Source: Anaerostipes rhamnosivorans (lineage in GTDB: Bacteria; Bacillota; Clostridia; Lachnospirales; Lachnospiraceae). Taken from it: a stretch of DNA of 64,000 bases. Made by a program: the position numbers and the translations under genes. Location of the stretch: NCBI RefSeq assembly GCF_005280655.1, contig NZ_CP040058.1, positions 1,836,001 through 1,900,000 of the forward strand, given 5' to 3'. The notes under the pieces are model-generated. The model had not been told where the DNA came from. It saw only the letters and a list, made by a program, of their open reading frames with translations, and searched no databases. This document shows positions 54,270 through 62,477 of this stretch, piece by piece; position 1 is the stretch's first letter; every line of letters begins with the position of its first letter.

Positions 54270-55832
54270 TCACACCTCGATTTCTTCAATGATAGTTCGA
54301 ATGGCTTCACGCAGTTCATCTTCACGCTTGACTATTTCTTCGATTTCCCCATTCAGCTTTACGATGTCAATCTTCTCACGGGTATCCTCTGCCTCCACAT
54401 AGGTGGATACAGAAAGATTGTAATTGTTGTCCTTAATTTGCTCGTAGGCTGCCAGATGAGAGAAGTGTGCCACTTTCTCACGTTTTGCGAATACATTCAC
54501 GATACGGTCTATATTCTCCGGAGTCAGCTTATTGTTATTGGTGACCTTTATACATTCAGTAGATGCATCAATGAACAATGTCTTGTTATCATTCTTATTT
54601 TTCTTCATTACCATAATGCAGGTGGCAATGGAAGTGCCGAAGAAAAGATTGCCCGGCAATTGGATAATGCAGTCCACAAAGTTATTCTCTATGAGGTACT
54701 TACGGATTTTCTGCTCTGCACCGCCACGATACATAATACCAGGAAAACATACGATAGCCGCCGTGCCGTTGGATGCAAGCCATGAAAGGCTGTGCATAAT
54801 AAATGCCATGTCTGCCCTGCTCTTTGGAGCAAGCACTCCGGCAGGAGCAAAACGCGGGTCATTGATAAGCAGTGGATTTTTGTCACCTTCCCACTTGATA
54901 GAGTACGGCGGATTGGAAACAATCAATTCAAAAGGTTCATCATCCCAATGTTTCGGAGATATTAATGTATCTTCACAAGCAATATCGAATTTATCAAAGC
55001 CGACATCATGCAAAAACATATTGATACGGCAAAGATTATATGTGGTGATATTGATTTCCTGTCCGTAGAAGCCGTTACGTATTGCATCCTTACCAAGAAT
55101 TTTTTCAGCCTTGAGAAGAAGCGAGCCAGATCCGCACGCAGGGTCATATACCTTATTGATTTCAGTCTTGCCCACAGTACCAAGACGTGTCAATAATTCT
55201 GATACCTCAGCAGGAGTAAAGAATTCACCACCCGATTTACCTGCATTAGACGCATACATGGTCATTAAGTATTCATAGGCATCGCCAAAGGCATCAATGC
55301 TGTGGTCCTTGACCTCACCTAAATTCATCTCACCGACACCGTTTAACAGCTTGACCAATTTTTCATTGCGCTTAGCTACGGTAGAACCCAGCTTATTATT
55401 GTTTACATCATAATCATCAAACAGTCCGGCAAAATCGCTCTCAGCCTCGCTGCCTTTTGCAGATTCCTCAATGTGACGAAATACGCGCTCTAAGGTTTCG
55501 TTCAGGTTTTCATCCTCAGCAGCCCGTTTTCTTACGTTACAAAACAGTTCACTTGGCAAAATAAAAAATCCCTTTTCCTGCACCAAACCTTCTCTGGCTT
55601 CTTCTACATCCTCATCGGACATGATAGCAAAGTCAAAGTCTGTATTTCCGGCTTTGATTTCCCCCTCATTGATATAATTACACAAATTTTCGGATATGTA
55701 TCGGTAAAACATCGTGCCAAGGACATAGTTTTTGAAATCCCATCCATCAACCGCTCCACGCAGTTCATCTGCGATTGCCCATATTGCACGGTGCAGTTCG
55801 TCCCGTTCCTGTTCTTTTTTAGTATCAATCAT
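54270..55832 (-). CDS. hsdM: type I restriction-modification DNA methyltransferase subunit M
   Basis: N6-adenine methyltransferase, 520 aa. N-terminal helical domain (HRAIWAIADELRGAVDGWDFKNYVLG), SAM motif I VYDPACGSGSLLLKAEKIL and catalytic motif IV VSNPPYSIKW. C-terminal coiled-coil tail (EIEEIVKREDELREAI) for S binding. The ATG at 55832 has GGAGG 8 nt upstream; the longer frame to 55877 is not needed. Its start overlaps the stop of the upstream 59-aa ORF by 8 nt. Full length. Confidence 0.96.
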   Translation of the reverse strand: MIDTKKEQERDELHRAIWAIADELRGAVDGWDFKNYVLGTMFYRYISENLCNYINEGEIKAGNTDFDFAIMSDEDVEEAREGLVQEKGFFILPSELFCNVRKRAAEDENLNETLERVFRHIEESAKGSEAESDFAGLFDDYDVNNNKLGSTVAKRNEKLVKLLNGVGEMNLGEVKDHSIDAFGDAYEYLMTMYASNAGKSGGEFFTPAEVSELLTRLGTVGKTEINKVYDPACGSGSLLLKAEKILGKDAIRNGFYGQEINITTYNLCRINMFLHDVGFDKFDIACEDTLISPKHWDDEPFELIVSNPPYSIKWEGDKNPLLINDPRFAPAGVLAPKSRADMAFIMHSLSWLASNGTAAIVCFPGIMYRGGAEQKIRKYLIENNFVDCIIQLPGNLFFGTSIATCIMVMKKNKNDNKTLFIDASTECIKVTNNNKLTPENIDRIVNVFAKREKVAHFSHLAAYEQIKDNNYNLSVSTYVEAEDTREKIDIVKLNGEIEEIVKREDELREAIRTIIEEIEV

Positions 55833-56004
55833 TCTCTTTTCCTCCGTCTTCATCTGGAATAAACTCCAAAATATCATCCACGCTACACTTTAAAAAGTGG
55901 CAGTTGTTTTCTTTGCTGTCGAAAGATATGTCTTCAATGCATTTCAGCCATGTGACCATATTTGCAGAGAATACAGCCCCCTGTTGTAGTGATGTGTTTG
56001 ACAT
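55825..56004 (-). CDS. 59-aa protein of unknown function between fic and hsdM
   Basis: Open frame of 59 codons with ATG at 56004, ending in a TGA that overlaps the hsdM start by 8 nt. Acidic, with three Cys (WLKCIEDISF, NNCHFLKCSVDDILEF) and a hydrophilic end IPDEDGGKEND whose codons also hold the hsdM ribosome-binding site. Ribosome-binding site of its own is weak (AAAAAG). No family recognised. Position argues for translational coupling to hsdM; a role in the restriction or Fic system is a guess. Confidence 0.6.
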   Translation of the reverse strand: MSNTSLQQGAVFSANMVTWLKCIEDISFDSKENNCHFLKCSVDDILEFIPDEDGGKEND

Positions 56005-56039
56005 ATCTTTTTATCTGTATCATTTCATAACATTCTGCT

Positions 56040-56933
56040 CTACTCCTTCAACATTGCCAAATAGCTGTCCAGCCTCTCATTCACATATCCAGCAAGTAAC
56101 TTCCCCATTGCATCCGGCTTATGTTTACCATAATACTCGTCGAAAGCCTTATAATAGGCCACCCGATCCGTAAACTTAATATCAATCGGCGGATATCCAG
56201 CCTTCATCAGTTCCAAATTTATGAGCAAACGCCCAGTACGGCCGTTCCCATCAATGAAAGGATGAATTCCCTGAAATTCAATATGAAATTGGGCAAGCCT
56301 TGGAATAACATGCTCTGTACTATTCCGGTAACTATCTAGAAGCTGCTCCATTTTTGGCTGAATCAAATACGGTTGTACTGGCTCATGTTTTGCCCCCATG
56401 ATTCTCACAGGCACTCTCCGATAAACACCACGATCATCTTTTTTATCCATTAATACAAGATAATGAATCTGTTTGATGATATTCTCTGTCAAGGGCACCT
56501 GTTCTTTTACCAAGTCCTGGACAAATTCAAAAGCCTCTTTGTGATCAATCGCCTCCATATGATCCTTCAGCGGTTTCTGATCGATGGTTAATCCTCGTAG
56601 CACCATATCAGTTTCACGCAGCGTAAGCGTATTACCTTCCATGGCATTGGAATTATAAGTGTACTCAACTATGAACTCCTCCGTCAAGCGTTCTACTTCA
56701 CCTTCTGTCAATGGTCGCCTGGTATCCAGCTCAGCTTTCTTCGTATCAATCATTGCCAGCAGACTTTCAACCGTTTTGTATCGCCCATCCTCTGGTTTCA
56801 CCGCATCTGCCGGTATTGCCCAACTGCGTCCTTCACGGGTAACACCTGGGATTTTTCCTTCTGAACAAAGAATTCGCACTCTCCGATCTGAAATTCCCCA
56901 TTTCTCTGCAGCTTCTTTCACTGTCATAAACAT
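56040..56933 (-). CDS. Fic-domain protein with N-terminal helix-turn-helix
   Basis: 297 aa. Residues 1-45: excisionase/MerR-like HTH (TVKEAAEKWGISDRRVRILCSEGKIPG). Residues 90-105 carry the inhibitory-helix motif S95-N-A-M-E99-G100 of class II Fic proteins. The Fic core has the active-site HPFIDGNGRTGR with H224. Predicted AMP- or other NMP-transferase of a protein hydroxyl, held off by its own helix. Target unknown. First gene of the operon fic-59aa-hsdM-hsdS-hsdR, and its HTH probably binds the repeats in the promoter. Confidence 0.93.
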   Translation of the reverse strand: MFMTVKEAAEKWGISDRRVRILCSEGKIPGVTREGRSWAIPADAVKPEDGRYKTVESLLAMIDTKKAELDTRRPLTEGEVERLTEEFIVEYTYNSNAMEGNTLTLRETDMVLRGLTIDQKPLKDHMEAIDHKEAFEFVQDLVKEQVPLTENIIKQIHYLVLMDKKDDRGVYRRVPVRIMGAKHEPVQPYLIQPKMEQLLDSYRNSTEHVIPRLAQFHIEFQGIHPFIDGNGRTGRLLINLELMKAGYPPIDIKFTDRVAYYKAFDEYYGKHKPDAMGKLLAGYVNERLDSYLAMLKE

Positions 56934-56957
56934 AAATCTGTACCTCGTTTCAAAACT

Positions 56958-56986
56958 AGTATACGCTCTATTCGGAATAATAGCAA
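56958..56986 (-). promoter_or_regulatory. promoter of the fic-hsd operon
   Basis: Minus strand TTGCTA (56986-56981), 17 nt, TATACT (56963-56958). One of the three direct repeats lies in the spacer. Leader about 20 nt; ribosome-binding site GAGG 9 nt before the fic ATG. Confidence 0.6.
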
Positions 56987-57024
56987 TGTAATCGGAATAA
57001 TATTTTTCCTGTATCGGAACAATA
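56972..57024. repeat. three direct repeats TCGGAAYAATA at the fic promoter
   Basis: TCGGAATAATA at 56972-56982 and 56992-57002, TCGGAACAATA at 57014-57024, spaced 20 and 22 bp start to start, about two helical turns, so a regulator would sit on one face of the DNA. Likely operator of the HTH-bearing Fic protein. Confidence 0.7.
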
Positions 57025-57046
57025 TAATTTTCCCTTCCCCTCCTGT

Positions 57047-57075
57047 TTTACTTTCCCCATCTCAAGTGCTAAAAT
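57047..57075 (+). promoter_or_regulatory. putative promoter of the HD-domain gene
   Basis: TTTACT (57047-57052), 17 nt, TAAAAT (57070-57075) with an extended TGC in front. Confidence 0.5.
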
Positions 57076-57121
57076 AAAACCAGAACAAATGACAAAACAC
57101 CATATCAGCAAGGGAGGTCCT

Positions 57122-57712
57122 ATGGAAACAACAATAACACGTGATGAAGCCTTTAAGCTTCTAAAGAAATATAATAAAGAGCCTTTTCACATCCAGCATG
57201 CACTGACAGTCGAAGGTGTCATGAGATGGTATGCCAATGAATTGGGTTACGGACAGGAGGAAGACTATTGGGGGATCACCGGACTTCTTCACGATATTGA
57301 CTTTGAATTATACCCAGAGGAACACTGCCAAAAGGCCCCGGAACTTTTACGGGAAGGCGGCATAGGGGAAGATATGATACGTTCCGTCTGTTCTCACGGC
57401 TATGGGATCTGTTCTGACATCCAGCCGGACCACCAGATGGAGAAAGTCTTATTTGCGGCAGATGAGCTGACCGGCCTGATCGGAGCCGCCGCATTGATGC
57501 GCCCTTCTAAAAGTGTCCAGGATATGAAACTTTCCAGCATCCGTAAGAAGTTTAAAGATAAAAAGTTTGCGGCCGGCTGCTCCCGGGATGTAATCTCCCA
57601 GGGTGCACAAAATCTGGGCTGGGAGTTAAACGAGCTCTTTGAAAAAACAATTCTGGCCATGCGCTCCTGTGAAGATTCTATTAAACAGGAAATGCAGAAA
57701 TACGAACAATAG
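57122..57712 (+). CDS. HD-domain hydrolase-like protein
   Basis: 196 aa. HD-superfamily metal site: HIQHALTVEGVMRWYA near residue 22, then GLLHDIDFELYPEEH near 55-69, CSHGYG near 95 and a late Asp in FAADELTG. Resembles the small HDIG-type hydrolases of Clostridia with unknown substrates (a nucleotide or phosphoester). The ATG at 57122 has GGAGG 5-6 nt upstream; an in-frame ATG at 57089 lacks one. Confidence 0.82.
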   Translation: METTITRDEAFKLLKKYNKEPFHIQHALTVEGVMRWYANELGYGQEEDYWGITGLLHDIDFELYPEEHCQKAPELLREGGIGEDMIRSVCSHGYGICSDIQPDHQMEKVLFAADELTGLIGAAALMRPSKSVQDMKLSSIRKKFKDKKFAAGCSRDVISQGAQNLGWELNELFEKTILAMRSCEDSIKQEMQKYEQ

Positions 57713-57798
57713 GCGGTGATCATTATGTGTATTAATAAAAAAAGAAAAGCAGATGTACGTCTCCATGCAGGGCCCAGGAATTTCCTATGGAATAAAAG

Positions 57799-57829
57799 AA
57801 GCGCCGGCTGCATGGAGTAAAAGGCGCTT
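57799..57829 (+). terminator. possible terminator after the HD gene
   Basis: AAGCGCC (57799-57805) and GGCGCTT (57823-57829) with a 17-nt loop; only TTTC follows. Weak call. Confidence 0.35.
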
Positions 57830-57887
57830 TCATATTCTTAACGGCCTTGTTTCCAAAAACAATACTGTTTAAGGAGTGAGACCAATT

Positions 57888-58151
57888 ATGAATTATAAAA
57901 ATGCAGCTTCCATTCTTCCCGCATCCCTTTTGGAACAGCTTCAGGACTATGTACAGGGAGGTTATCTGTACATACCTAAAAAAGAAGACCAGCATAAAAA
58001 ATGGGGTGATAAGACAGGGAGCCGGACCAGGACTTCCCAGCGCAATCAACGTATCCGAAAGGATTATCATTCAGGGATGTCCATAGAAAAACTGTCAGAT
58101 ACATATTTTCTTTCCGTACATACCATTCGAAAGATTGTATACGGCAGATGA
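57888..58151 (+). CDS. CD3324-like small regulator (Mor-type HTH)
   Basis: 87 aa. N-terminal NYKNAASILPASLLEQLQDYVQGGYLYIPKK and C-terminal HTH RIRKDYHSGMSIEKLSDTYFLSVHTIRKIVY match the small clostridial CD3324-type proteins related to Mor activators. Between them lies a basic W-containing linker (KKWGDKTGSRTRTSQRN). The ATG at 57888 with AAGGAG 11 nt upstream is preferred to an in-frame GTG four codons earlier. Target unknown. Confidence 0.78.
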   Translation: MNYKNAASILPASLLEQLQDYVQGGYLYIPKKEDQHKKWGDKTGSRTRTSQRNQRIRKDYHSGMSIEKLSDTYFLSVHTIRKIVYGR

Positions 58152-58170
58152 ATAAGCTGAAAACATCTGA

Positions 58171-58210
58171 AAAAGCAGTGGATATCTATCACTTGATATT
58201 CACTGCTTTT
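58171..58210 (+). terminator. terminator after the CD3324-like gene
   Basis: Sixteen-base arms (58171-58186 and 58195-58210, 15 pairs) with an 8-nt loop; the stem itself ends in CTTTT, so the T-run overlaps the 3' arm. Confidence 0.75.
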
Positions 58211-58289
58211 CTGAATGGACGGCTATCTTGAATATACCCAAATAACAAAATATCGTCTCATTCCCTTCCTATGGTAACCTGCCTCATAA

Positions 58290-58411
58290 GTATACCCACA
58301 GGGCACACCGTATTTTATACCCTTCGGGTGCACGCGCTTCGCGCGTTAAGGTATACCCACAGGGCACACCGTATTTCATACCCTTCGGGTGCACGCGCTT
58401 CGCGCGTTAAG
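58290..58411. repeat. 61-bp tandem direct repeat, two copies
   Basis: Copies 58290-58350 and 58351-58411 differ at one base (T/C), and a third copy begins (GTATA) and stops. Each unit holds three short hairpins: CCC-ACA-GGG, ACCC-TTC-GGGT (a C-UUCG-G type loop) and ACGCGC-TTC-GCGCGT. Not coding; lies in the leader of the ceramidase-like gene. Confidence 0.9.
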
Positions 58412-58491
58412 GTATAAATTGTTTCTGTATGATCTTGGATATTGAAGGCTCTTTCCACTTCTGTTATCTTTTGATACAGGAGGTGTTACTT

Positions 58492-59826
58492 ATGAAACAA
58501 AATCAAAACACTGCTTCTTTCGGATTTGCTGATACCAATATTACCCCGGATGGTCCGGTCCAGCTGGTAGGGTTTCCGAGAATTGATAATCAATCCAGAG
58601 GAATCCTTCATCCATTAAATGCCCAGATCCTCATCTTCAGATTCCAGGAAGAAACCATGTGCCTGGCAGCTGTGGACAGCCTGGGCTTTACCGTGGAGCT
58701 GACTATGAAGTTAAGAAAAGAGATCGCCAGCGTTCTCAATATTTCAACAGATAAGATCATGGTATGTTTTTCCCATACCCATTCTGCACCTAATGCAGCG
58801 GAGGAACCCGCTTACTTTACCTTTGTATGTGATCAGATATGTGTTGCGGCAAAAGAGGCAGAGAAACAGATGAGGCCATTTCATGTGGCTTGGGGGATCG
58901 GGGATCATTTGATCGGCATCAACCGAAGATCAGACACATCCGCTGTAGAACCCCGGCTTGGGATTTTAAAACTGGAGGATCCGGACGAGAAACCGGCACT
59001 GCTTCTTCTCAGAGTGTCAGCCCATGCCAATGTGCTCACTAGCGACAACTACAAGATTTCTTCTGATTATTTTGGCCTTACAAGGCAGAAGCTTTCCAAC
59101 ACTTTTGGCTGCCCTGTTATGATGGTCCAAGGGGCATCTGGGAATCTCCGTCCAAGATTTCAGCAGGAAAATGCAGATTTTATGGAGATACAGGGTGTGG
59201 ATGCTTTAGAAAAGCCTTACACTGACACTGAAAAACAGAAATATTTTCAGCAAAGTCTAGATGCATTGGAGAACATGGCAGACTCTGTCCTAGCTTCTGT
59301 TGTTCCTATTTGGAAAAAATTAAAGACAGAGCCGGTCCACAGACTTGCAATGTTTTCTGTAATTCATCCCTTTGCAGCTGATGTCCCATCATTGAAGCGG
59401 GCAGAGGAAATCGCAGAGGAAGCCGAAACTGAAGCTGGTATAGACGGAAATGGATGGCTTATGGAAGTCCGCAAACTTCGGGAAAAGAAAGTATTTACGC
59501 AGACAGCAGACATTGAATTTCAATATTTTATGTTAAATGACGGCTGTTTCTGCGGTGTTGCCAATGAGATCATGTGCGAGATTTCACTGGACGTGTGGCA
59601 GAAATCCGAGGATTCGCTCTTTTTTCTCAACGGCTACACCAACGGGATCGACAGCTATCTGCCCACTGCAGAAGAGTATGACAAAGGCGGCTATGAGGTT
59701 CTCTGGTCTAACCTGATCTACTATCCGTATCATGGCAGAGTCATGGCGCTGAACCGGGACTCTGCCGGACAGTTGGCTTCCTTTGCCGTATCTGACCGCA
59801 GTCATTTTCTGGGCATGAACCCTTAG
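58492..59826 (+). CDS. neutral/alkaline ceramidase-like hydrolase
   Basis: 444 aa. Resembles the N-terminal catalytic domain of neutral ceramidases: FGFADTNITPDGPVQLVGF at the start, zinc motif SHTHSAPNA (H95, H97), RVSAHANVLT with a further His near 185, and GASGNLRPRF. No signal peptide and no C-terminal immunoglobulin-like domain, unlike secreted ceramidases, so it is cytoplasmic and the substrate may be another amide. The ATG at 58492 follows AGGAGGTG. Its end lies 2 nt from the convergent CDF gene. Confidence 0.78.
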   Translation: MKQNQNTASFGFADTNITPDGPVQLVGFPRIDNQSRGILHPLNAQILIFRFQEETMCLAAVDSLGFTVELTMKLRKEIASVLNISTDKIMVCFSHTHSAPNAAEEPAYFTFVCDQICVAAKEAEKQMRPFHVAWGIGDHLIGINRRSDTSAVEPRLGILKLEDPDEKPALLLLRVSAHANVLTSDNYKISSDYFGLTRQKLSNTFGCPVMMVQGASGNLRPRFQQENADFMEIQGVDALEKPYTDTEKQKYFQQSLDALENMADSVLASVVPIWKKLKTEPVHRLAMFSVIHPFAADVPSLKRAEEIAEEAETEAGIDGNGWLMEVRKLREKKVFTQTADIEFQYFMLNDGCFCGVANEIMCEISLDVWQKSEDSLFFLNGYTNGIDSYLPTAEEYDKGGYEVLWSNLIYYPYHGRVMALNRDSAGQLASFAVSDRSHFLGMNP

Positions 59827-59828
59827 CC

Positions 59829-60983
59829 CTACCCCTTCTGTTTTTTAGATTTCTTCAGAGTCTTCCAGGAGCGGATATGGTTATTTTCCACAAAAGGACT
59901 TAGTTCCAGCTGATACTGGGTTCCGGCCTTTCCTGCCGTATGTCTGAGTTCTTTTAAAATCATATCTTCCTTTTTCTGGAGTGAAATAGGAACACAAAGG
60001 TCTGCCGTAATCAGGGTATGTTCTCCTGCCCTGATAAAACGGCAGTTTATAAGCTCCAGCAGCGGATGGATCTCCCCTGCTTTTTCATTCAGGTCATTTC
60101 TTAGTTGTTTTATTTCGTTGGACTCTTCTGCTGCAATTCCTGCCTGAACCGTACAGCTGCAGTTGTACTTCTGCTCAAGCATCAAAGAAAGTTCCAGGGC
60201 TTTTGTAAAAATACCGCTGTCCTTACCCAATATTTTGACGGAAACGATGTAGTGCTTAAGGCCGTAGTCATGGATGTTTAGTCCATAAAAACATGCAACG
60301 CCCTCCTGCTTTGATATGATATCCTCAACCTCCTGTAAAATACTGCCCTCTGGCTGTGTTCCGATCACTTTTTCTACGATCTCTGTAAAACTTTTCAATC
60401 CATTGGCCAGGATGAGGACTGCAACCCCTATGCCGCACCACCCGTCAATGTTCCACTCAGTGAACCTTGTGACGAAAGCAGAAATGAGGACTGCCCCTGT
60501 CGCAAAGGCATCTGATAAAGAGTCCTTAGACATGGCTTTTAATGTCTCTGACTCCATGGCAAGACCAGCCCTTTTTTGATAAAAGTACATCCATATCTTT
60601 ACTGCCACAGAGAGAAACAATACGAAAAAAACGACGGTTTGATAATCCGATTGCTGTCCCCTGTATAAAGCTGAGACCGAAGTTTTTAACAATTCAAATC
60701 CTATGGTGATCACGGAGGCTGACGCCAGCATTCCAAGGAGCCACTCCAGCCTGCCGTGTCCGTATGGATGGTGTTTCCCCGCGCCGCAGCCTGCCGCCCA
60801 GAGGCCGAACATGGTCACGGCCGTTGTTCCCGCATCCGTTAAGTTGTTCCACCCGTCCGCCGTCACGGTCACGGAATGGCTGACAGCTCCCGCCGTGAAT
60901 TTTAGGATGCTCAGAAAAAGATTTAAGACAATACCCAATACAGTCAACTGGAAAAGGCTGGCGCTTTTTTTATCCTTTTTCAT
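59829..60983 (-). CDS. cation diffusion facilitator (CDF) transporter
   Basis: 384 aa. About six membrane helices (15-300 region 1-200). Metal-site motifs DGWNNLTDAG (helix 2), HHPYGHGRLEWLLGM and SKDSLSDAFATGAV (helix 5), then a cytoplasmic domain of unusual length with two parts, the first with the CDF dimer fold (HDYGLKHYIVSVKILG). Exports Zn2+, Mn2+, Fe2+ or similar; metal not determined. The ATG at 60983 has GGAGGAG upstream. Overlaps the MATE gene by 14 nt. Confidence 0.9.
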   Translation of the reverse strand: MKKDKKSASLFQLTVLGIVLNLFLSILKFTAGAVSHSVTVTADGWNNLTDAGTTAVTMFGLWAAGCGAGKHHPYGHGRLEWLLGMLASASVITIGFELLKTSVSALYRGQQSDYQTVVFFVLFLSVAVKIWMYFYQKRAGLAMESETLKAMSKDSLSDAFATGAVLISAFVTRFTEWNIDGWCGIGVAVLILANGLKSFTEIVEKVIGTQPEGSILQEVEDIISKQEGVACFYGLNIHDYGLKHYIVSVKILGKDSGIFTKALELSLMLEQKYNCSCTVQAGIAAEESNEIKQLRNDLNEKAGEIHPLLELINCRFIRAGEHTLITADLCVPISLQKKEDMILKELRHTAGKAGTQYQLELSPFVENNHIRSWKTLKKSKKQKG

Positions 60984-62364
60984 GTATACACTCCTCCCCG
61001 GAACCAGGTGCCCTCTTCTTTGAGCTGATCCCAAGTATTTCGTTCATGTTCCAGGCAAACCATAGAGTCACCAGGGCCGCACATACATCAGCCGCCGGCT
61101 GGGCCCAGACGATTCCTGAAAGTCCAAACAGCCTCGGAAGCACAAGGATCAGCGGGAAGAAAAAGATTCCCTGTCTTCCCAGACTTAAGATACTTCCTGC
61201 TCCGCTTTTTCCGACGGAGAGATAGAGAGACGCATACACCATCTGGAATCCGAAGGTCAGCAGTAAGACTGCATTAAAACGCAGAGCCCGGCCGCCCAGC
61301 AGGATCATCTGCGGATCAGTGCCAAATAGTCCAATCAGCTGTTTGGACAAGGGGAAGCAGACGGCCGACATGAGAACACAAAAGCTGGTGGACCAGAGAC
61401 AGCAGAGTTTTACCGCCTCTTTCAGCCGGTCATACTGTCCGGCTCCGAAATTAAATCCCGCAAATGGCTGGAATCCTTTCATAAAACCAAACACCACGTA
61501 GATCCCAACGGTCATGATCCTGCTGACTGCGCCCATGGCAGCCACCGCGTAATCCCCGTATGCTTTTGCCGCAGTATTAGTCAGTCCCAATGCGATACTG
61601 GCAAAGAGCTGGAATACCAGTACAGGAATCCCTATTTTTAATATCTCACAGTAGATGGCTTTGCTGGGTGTCATGTTCCTGAAAGACAGGTGCAGAAGCC
61701 CTTTTCCTTTCATCAGGTAAATCACGTACATGAAGGAATTGACGCACAGGGAGATCACCGTAGCCGCCGCTGCTCCCCGGATGCCCATATGTAATCCATA
61801 GATGAGCAGCGGATCCAAAATAACATTGAGGATACTTCCGGTCATCATCGCTGCCATTGTAAACCGGGTTGCTCCTTGGGCTGTCAAAAGATTGTTCATT
61901 GTAACATTAAATATATTGAGGATCGATCCGGTCACATAGATGAGAGCATATTCCCTGGCATAGGGCAGAATGGTCTGTGTAGCGCCAAGTGCGGATAATA
62001 CCGGTGTCAAAAAGATCAGAATCCCGGCGATGACAGCACCTCCCGTCAACAGTCCGGTAAACAGAGCCGTGGAGGCCGTCCGGTCAGCCAGCTCATACTC
62101 TTTTGCCCCAAGCAGCCTGGATATATAGGACGATGCTCCTGCCCCGAACATCATTCCAAGTCCGATCACCAGCTGGACAATCGGGAAGACCACAGAGACA
62201 GCGCCCATCTGGCTGGTACCCAGTCCTCCGACAAAATAGGCATCCACGGCGTTGTAAAGGGCAGAGATCAGCATTCCAATCATGGTCGGGATTCCAAGTT
62301 TTAACAGCGCCTTTGCCACCGTCTCCTCCCCCAGAAGATGATTGTTTTTCTTCGCTTCTTTCAT
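60970..62364 (-). CDS. MATE-family multidrug efflux transporter
   Basis: 464 aa, twelve membrane helices, NorM/DinF-like. Start LGIPTMIGMLISALYNAVDAYFVGGLG, mid-chain GAGASSYISRLLGAKEYELAD and the repeat in the second half (GFMKGFQPFAGFNFGAGQYDRLKEA) are family features. Uses Na+ or H+ to expel organic cations. The ATG at 62364 with TTTGGAGG is preferred to the long frame from 62538. Preceded by a copy of the inverted repeat shared with tetR. Confidence 0.93.
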   Translation of the reverse strand: MKEAKKNNHLLGEETVAKALLKLGIPTMIGMLISALYNAVDAYFVGGLGTSQMGAVSVVFPIVQLVIGLGMMFGAGASSYISRLLGAKEYELADRTASTALFTGLLTGGAVIAGILIFLTPVLSALGATQTILPYAREYALIYVTGSILNIFNVTMNNLLTAQGATRFTMAAMMTGSILNVILDPLLIYGLHMGIRGAAAATVISLCVNSFMYVIYLMKGKGLLHLSFRNMTPSKAIYCEILKIGIPVLVFQLFASIALGLTNTAAKAYGDYAVAAMGAVSRIMTVGIYVVFGFMKGFQPFAGFNFGAGQYDRLKEAVKLCCLWSTSFCVLMSAVCFPLSKQLIGLFGTDPQMILLGGRALRFNAVLLLTFGFQMVYASLYLSVGKSGAGSILSLGRQGIFFFPLILVLPRLFGLSGIVWAQPAADVCAALVTLWFAWNMNEILGISSKKRAPGSGEECIHEKG

Positions 62365-62430
62365 TTTTCTTACCTCCAAATTTTTATTTATCTGAACGGT
62401 TCCAAAGACCGTACAAATCCTACTCAGTTC

Positions 62431-62454
62431 AATATTGAATATATATTCAATATT
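62431..62454. promoter_or_regulatory. TetR operator copy 1 (upstream of the MATE gene)
   Basis: AATATTGAA-TATATA-TTCAATATT, perfect 9-6-9 inverted repeat, 67 nt before the MATE ATG and 24 nt past the tetR stop. Extra TTCAATA half-sites flank it. Same arms as copy 2 at 63049. Confidence 0.75.
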
Positions 62455-62477
62455 GTTCAATAAAAAAAGGAACCGGT

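Noticed and set aside
57725-57820. 31-codon frame after the HD gene
   Set aside because: Its end forms a hairpin that may be a terminator, the ribosome-binding site is poor and the product has no protein-like pattern.
58290-58411. 61-bp direct repeat as CRISPR or attachment sites
   Set aside because: No variable spacers, no cas genes, no integrase or tRNA nearby.
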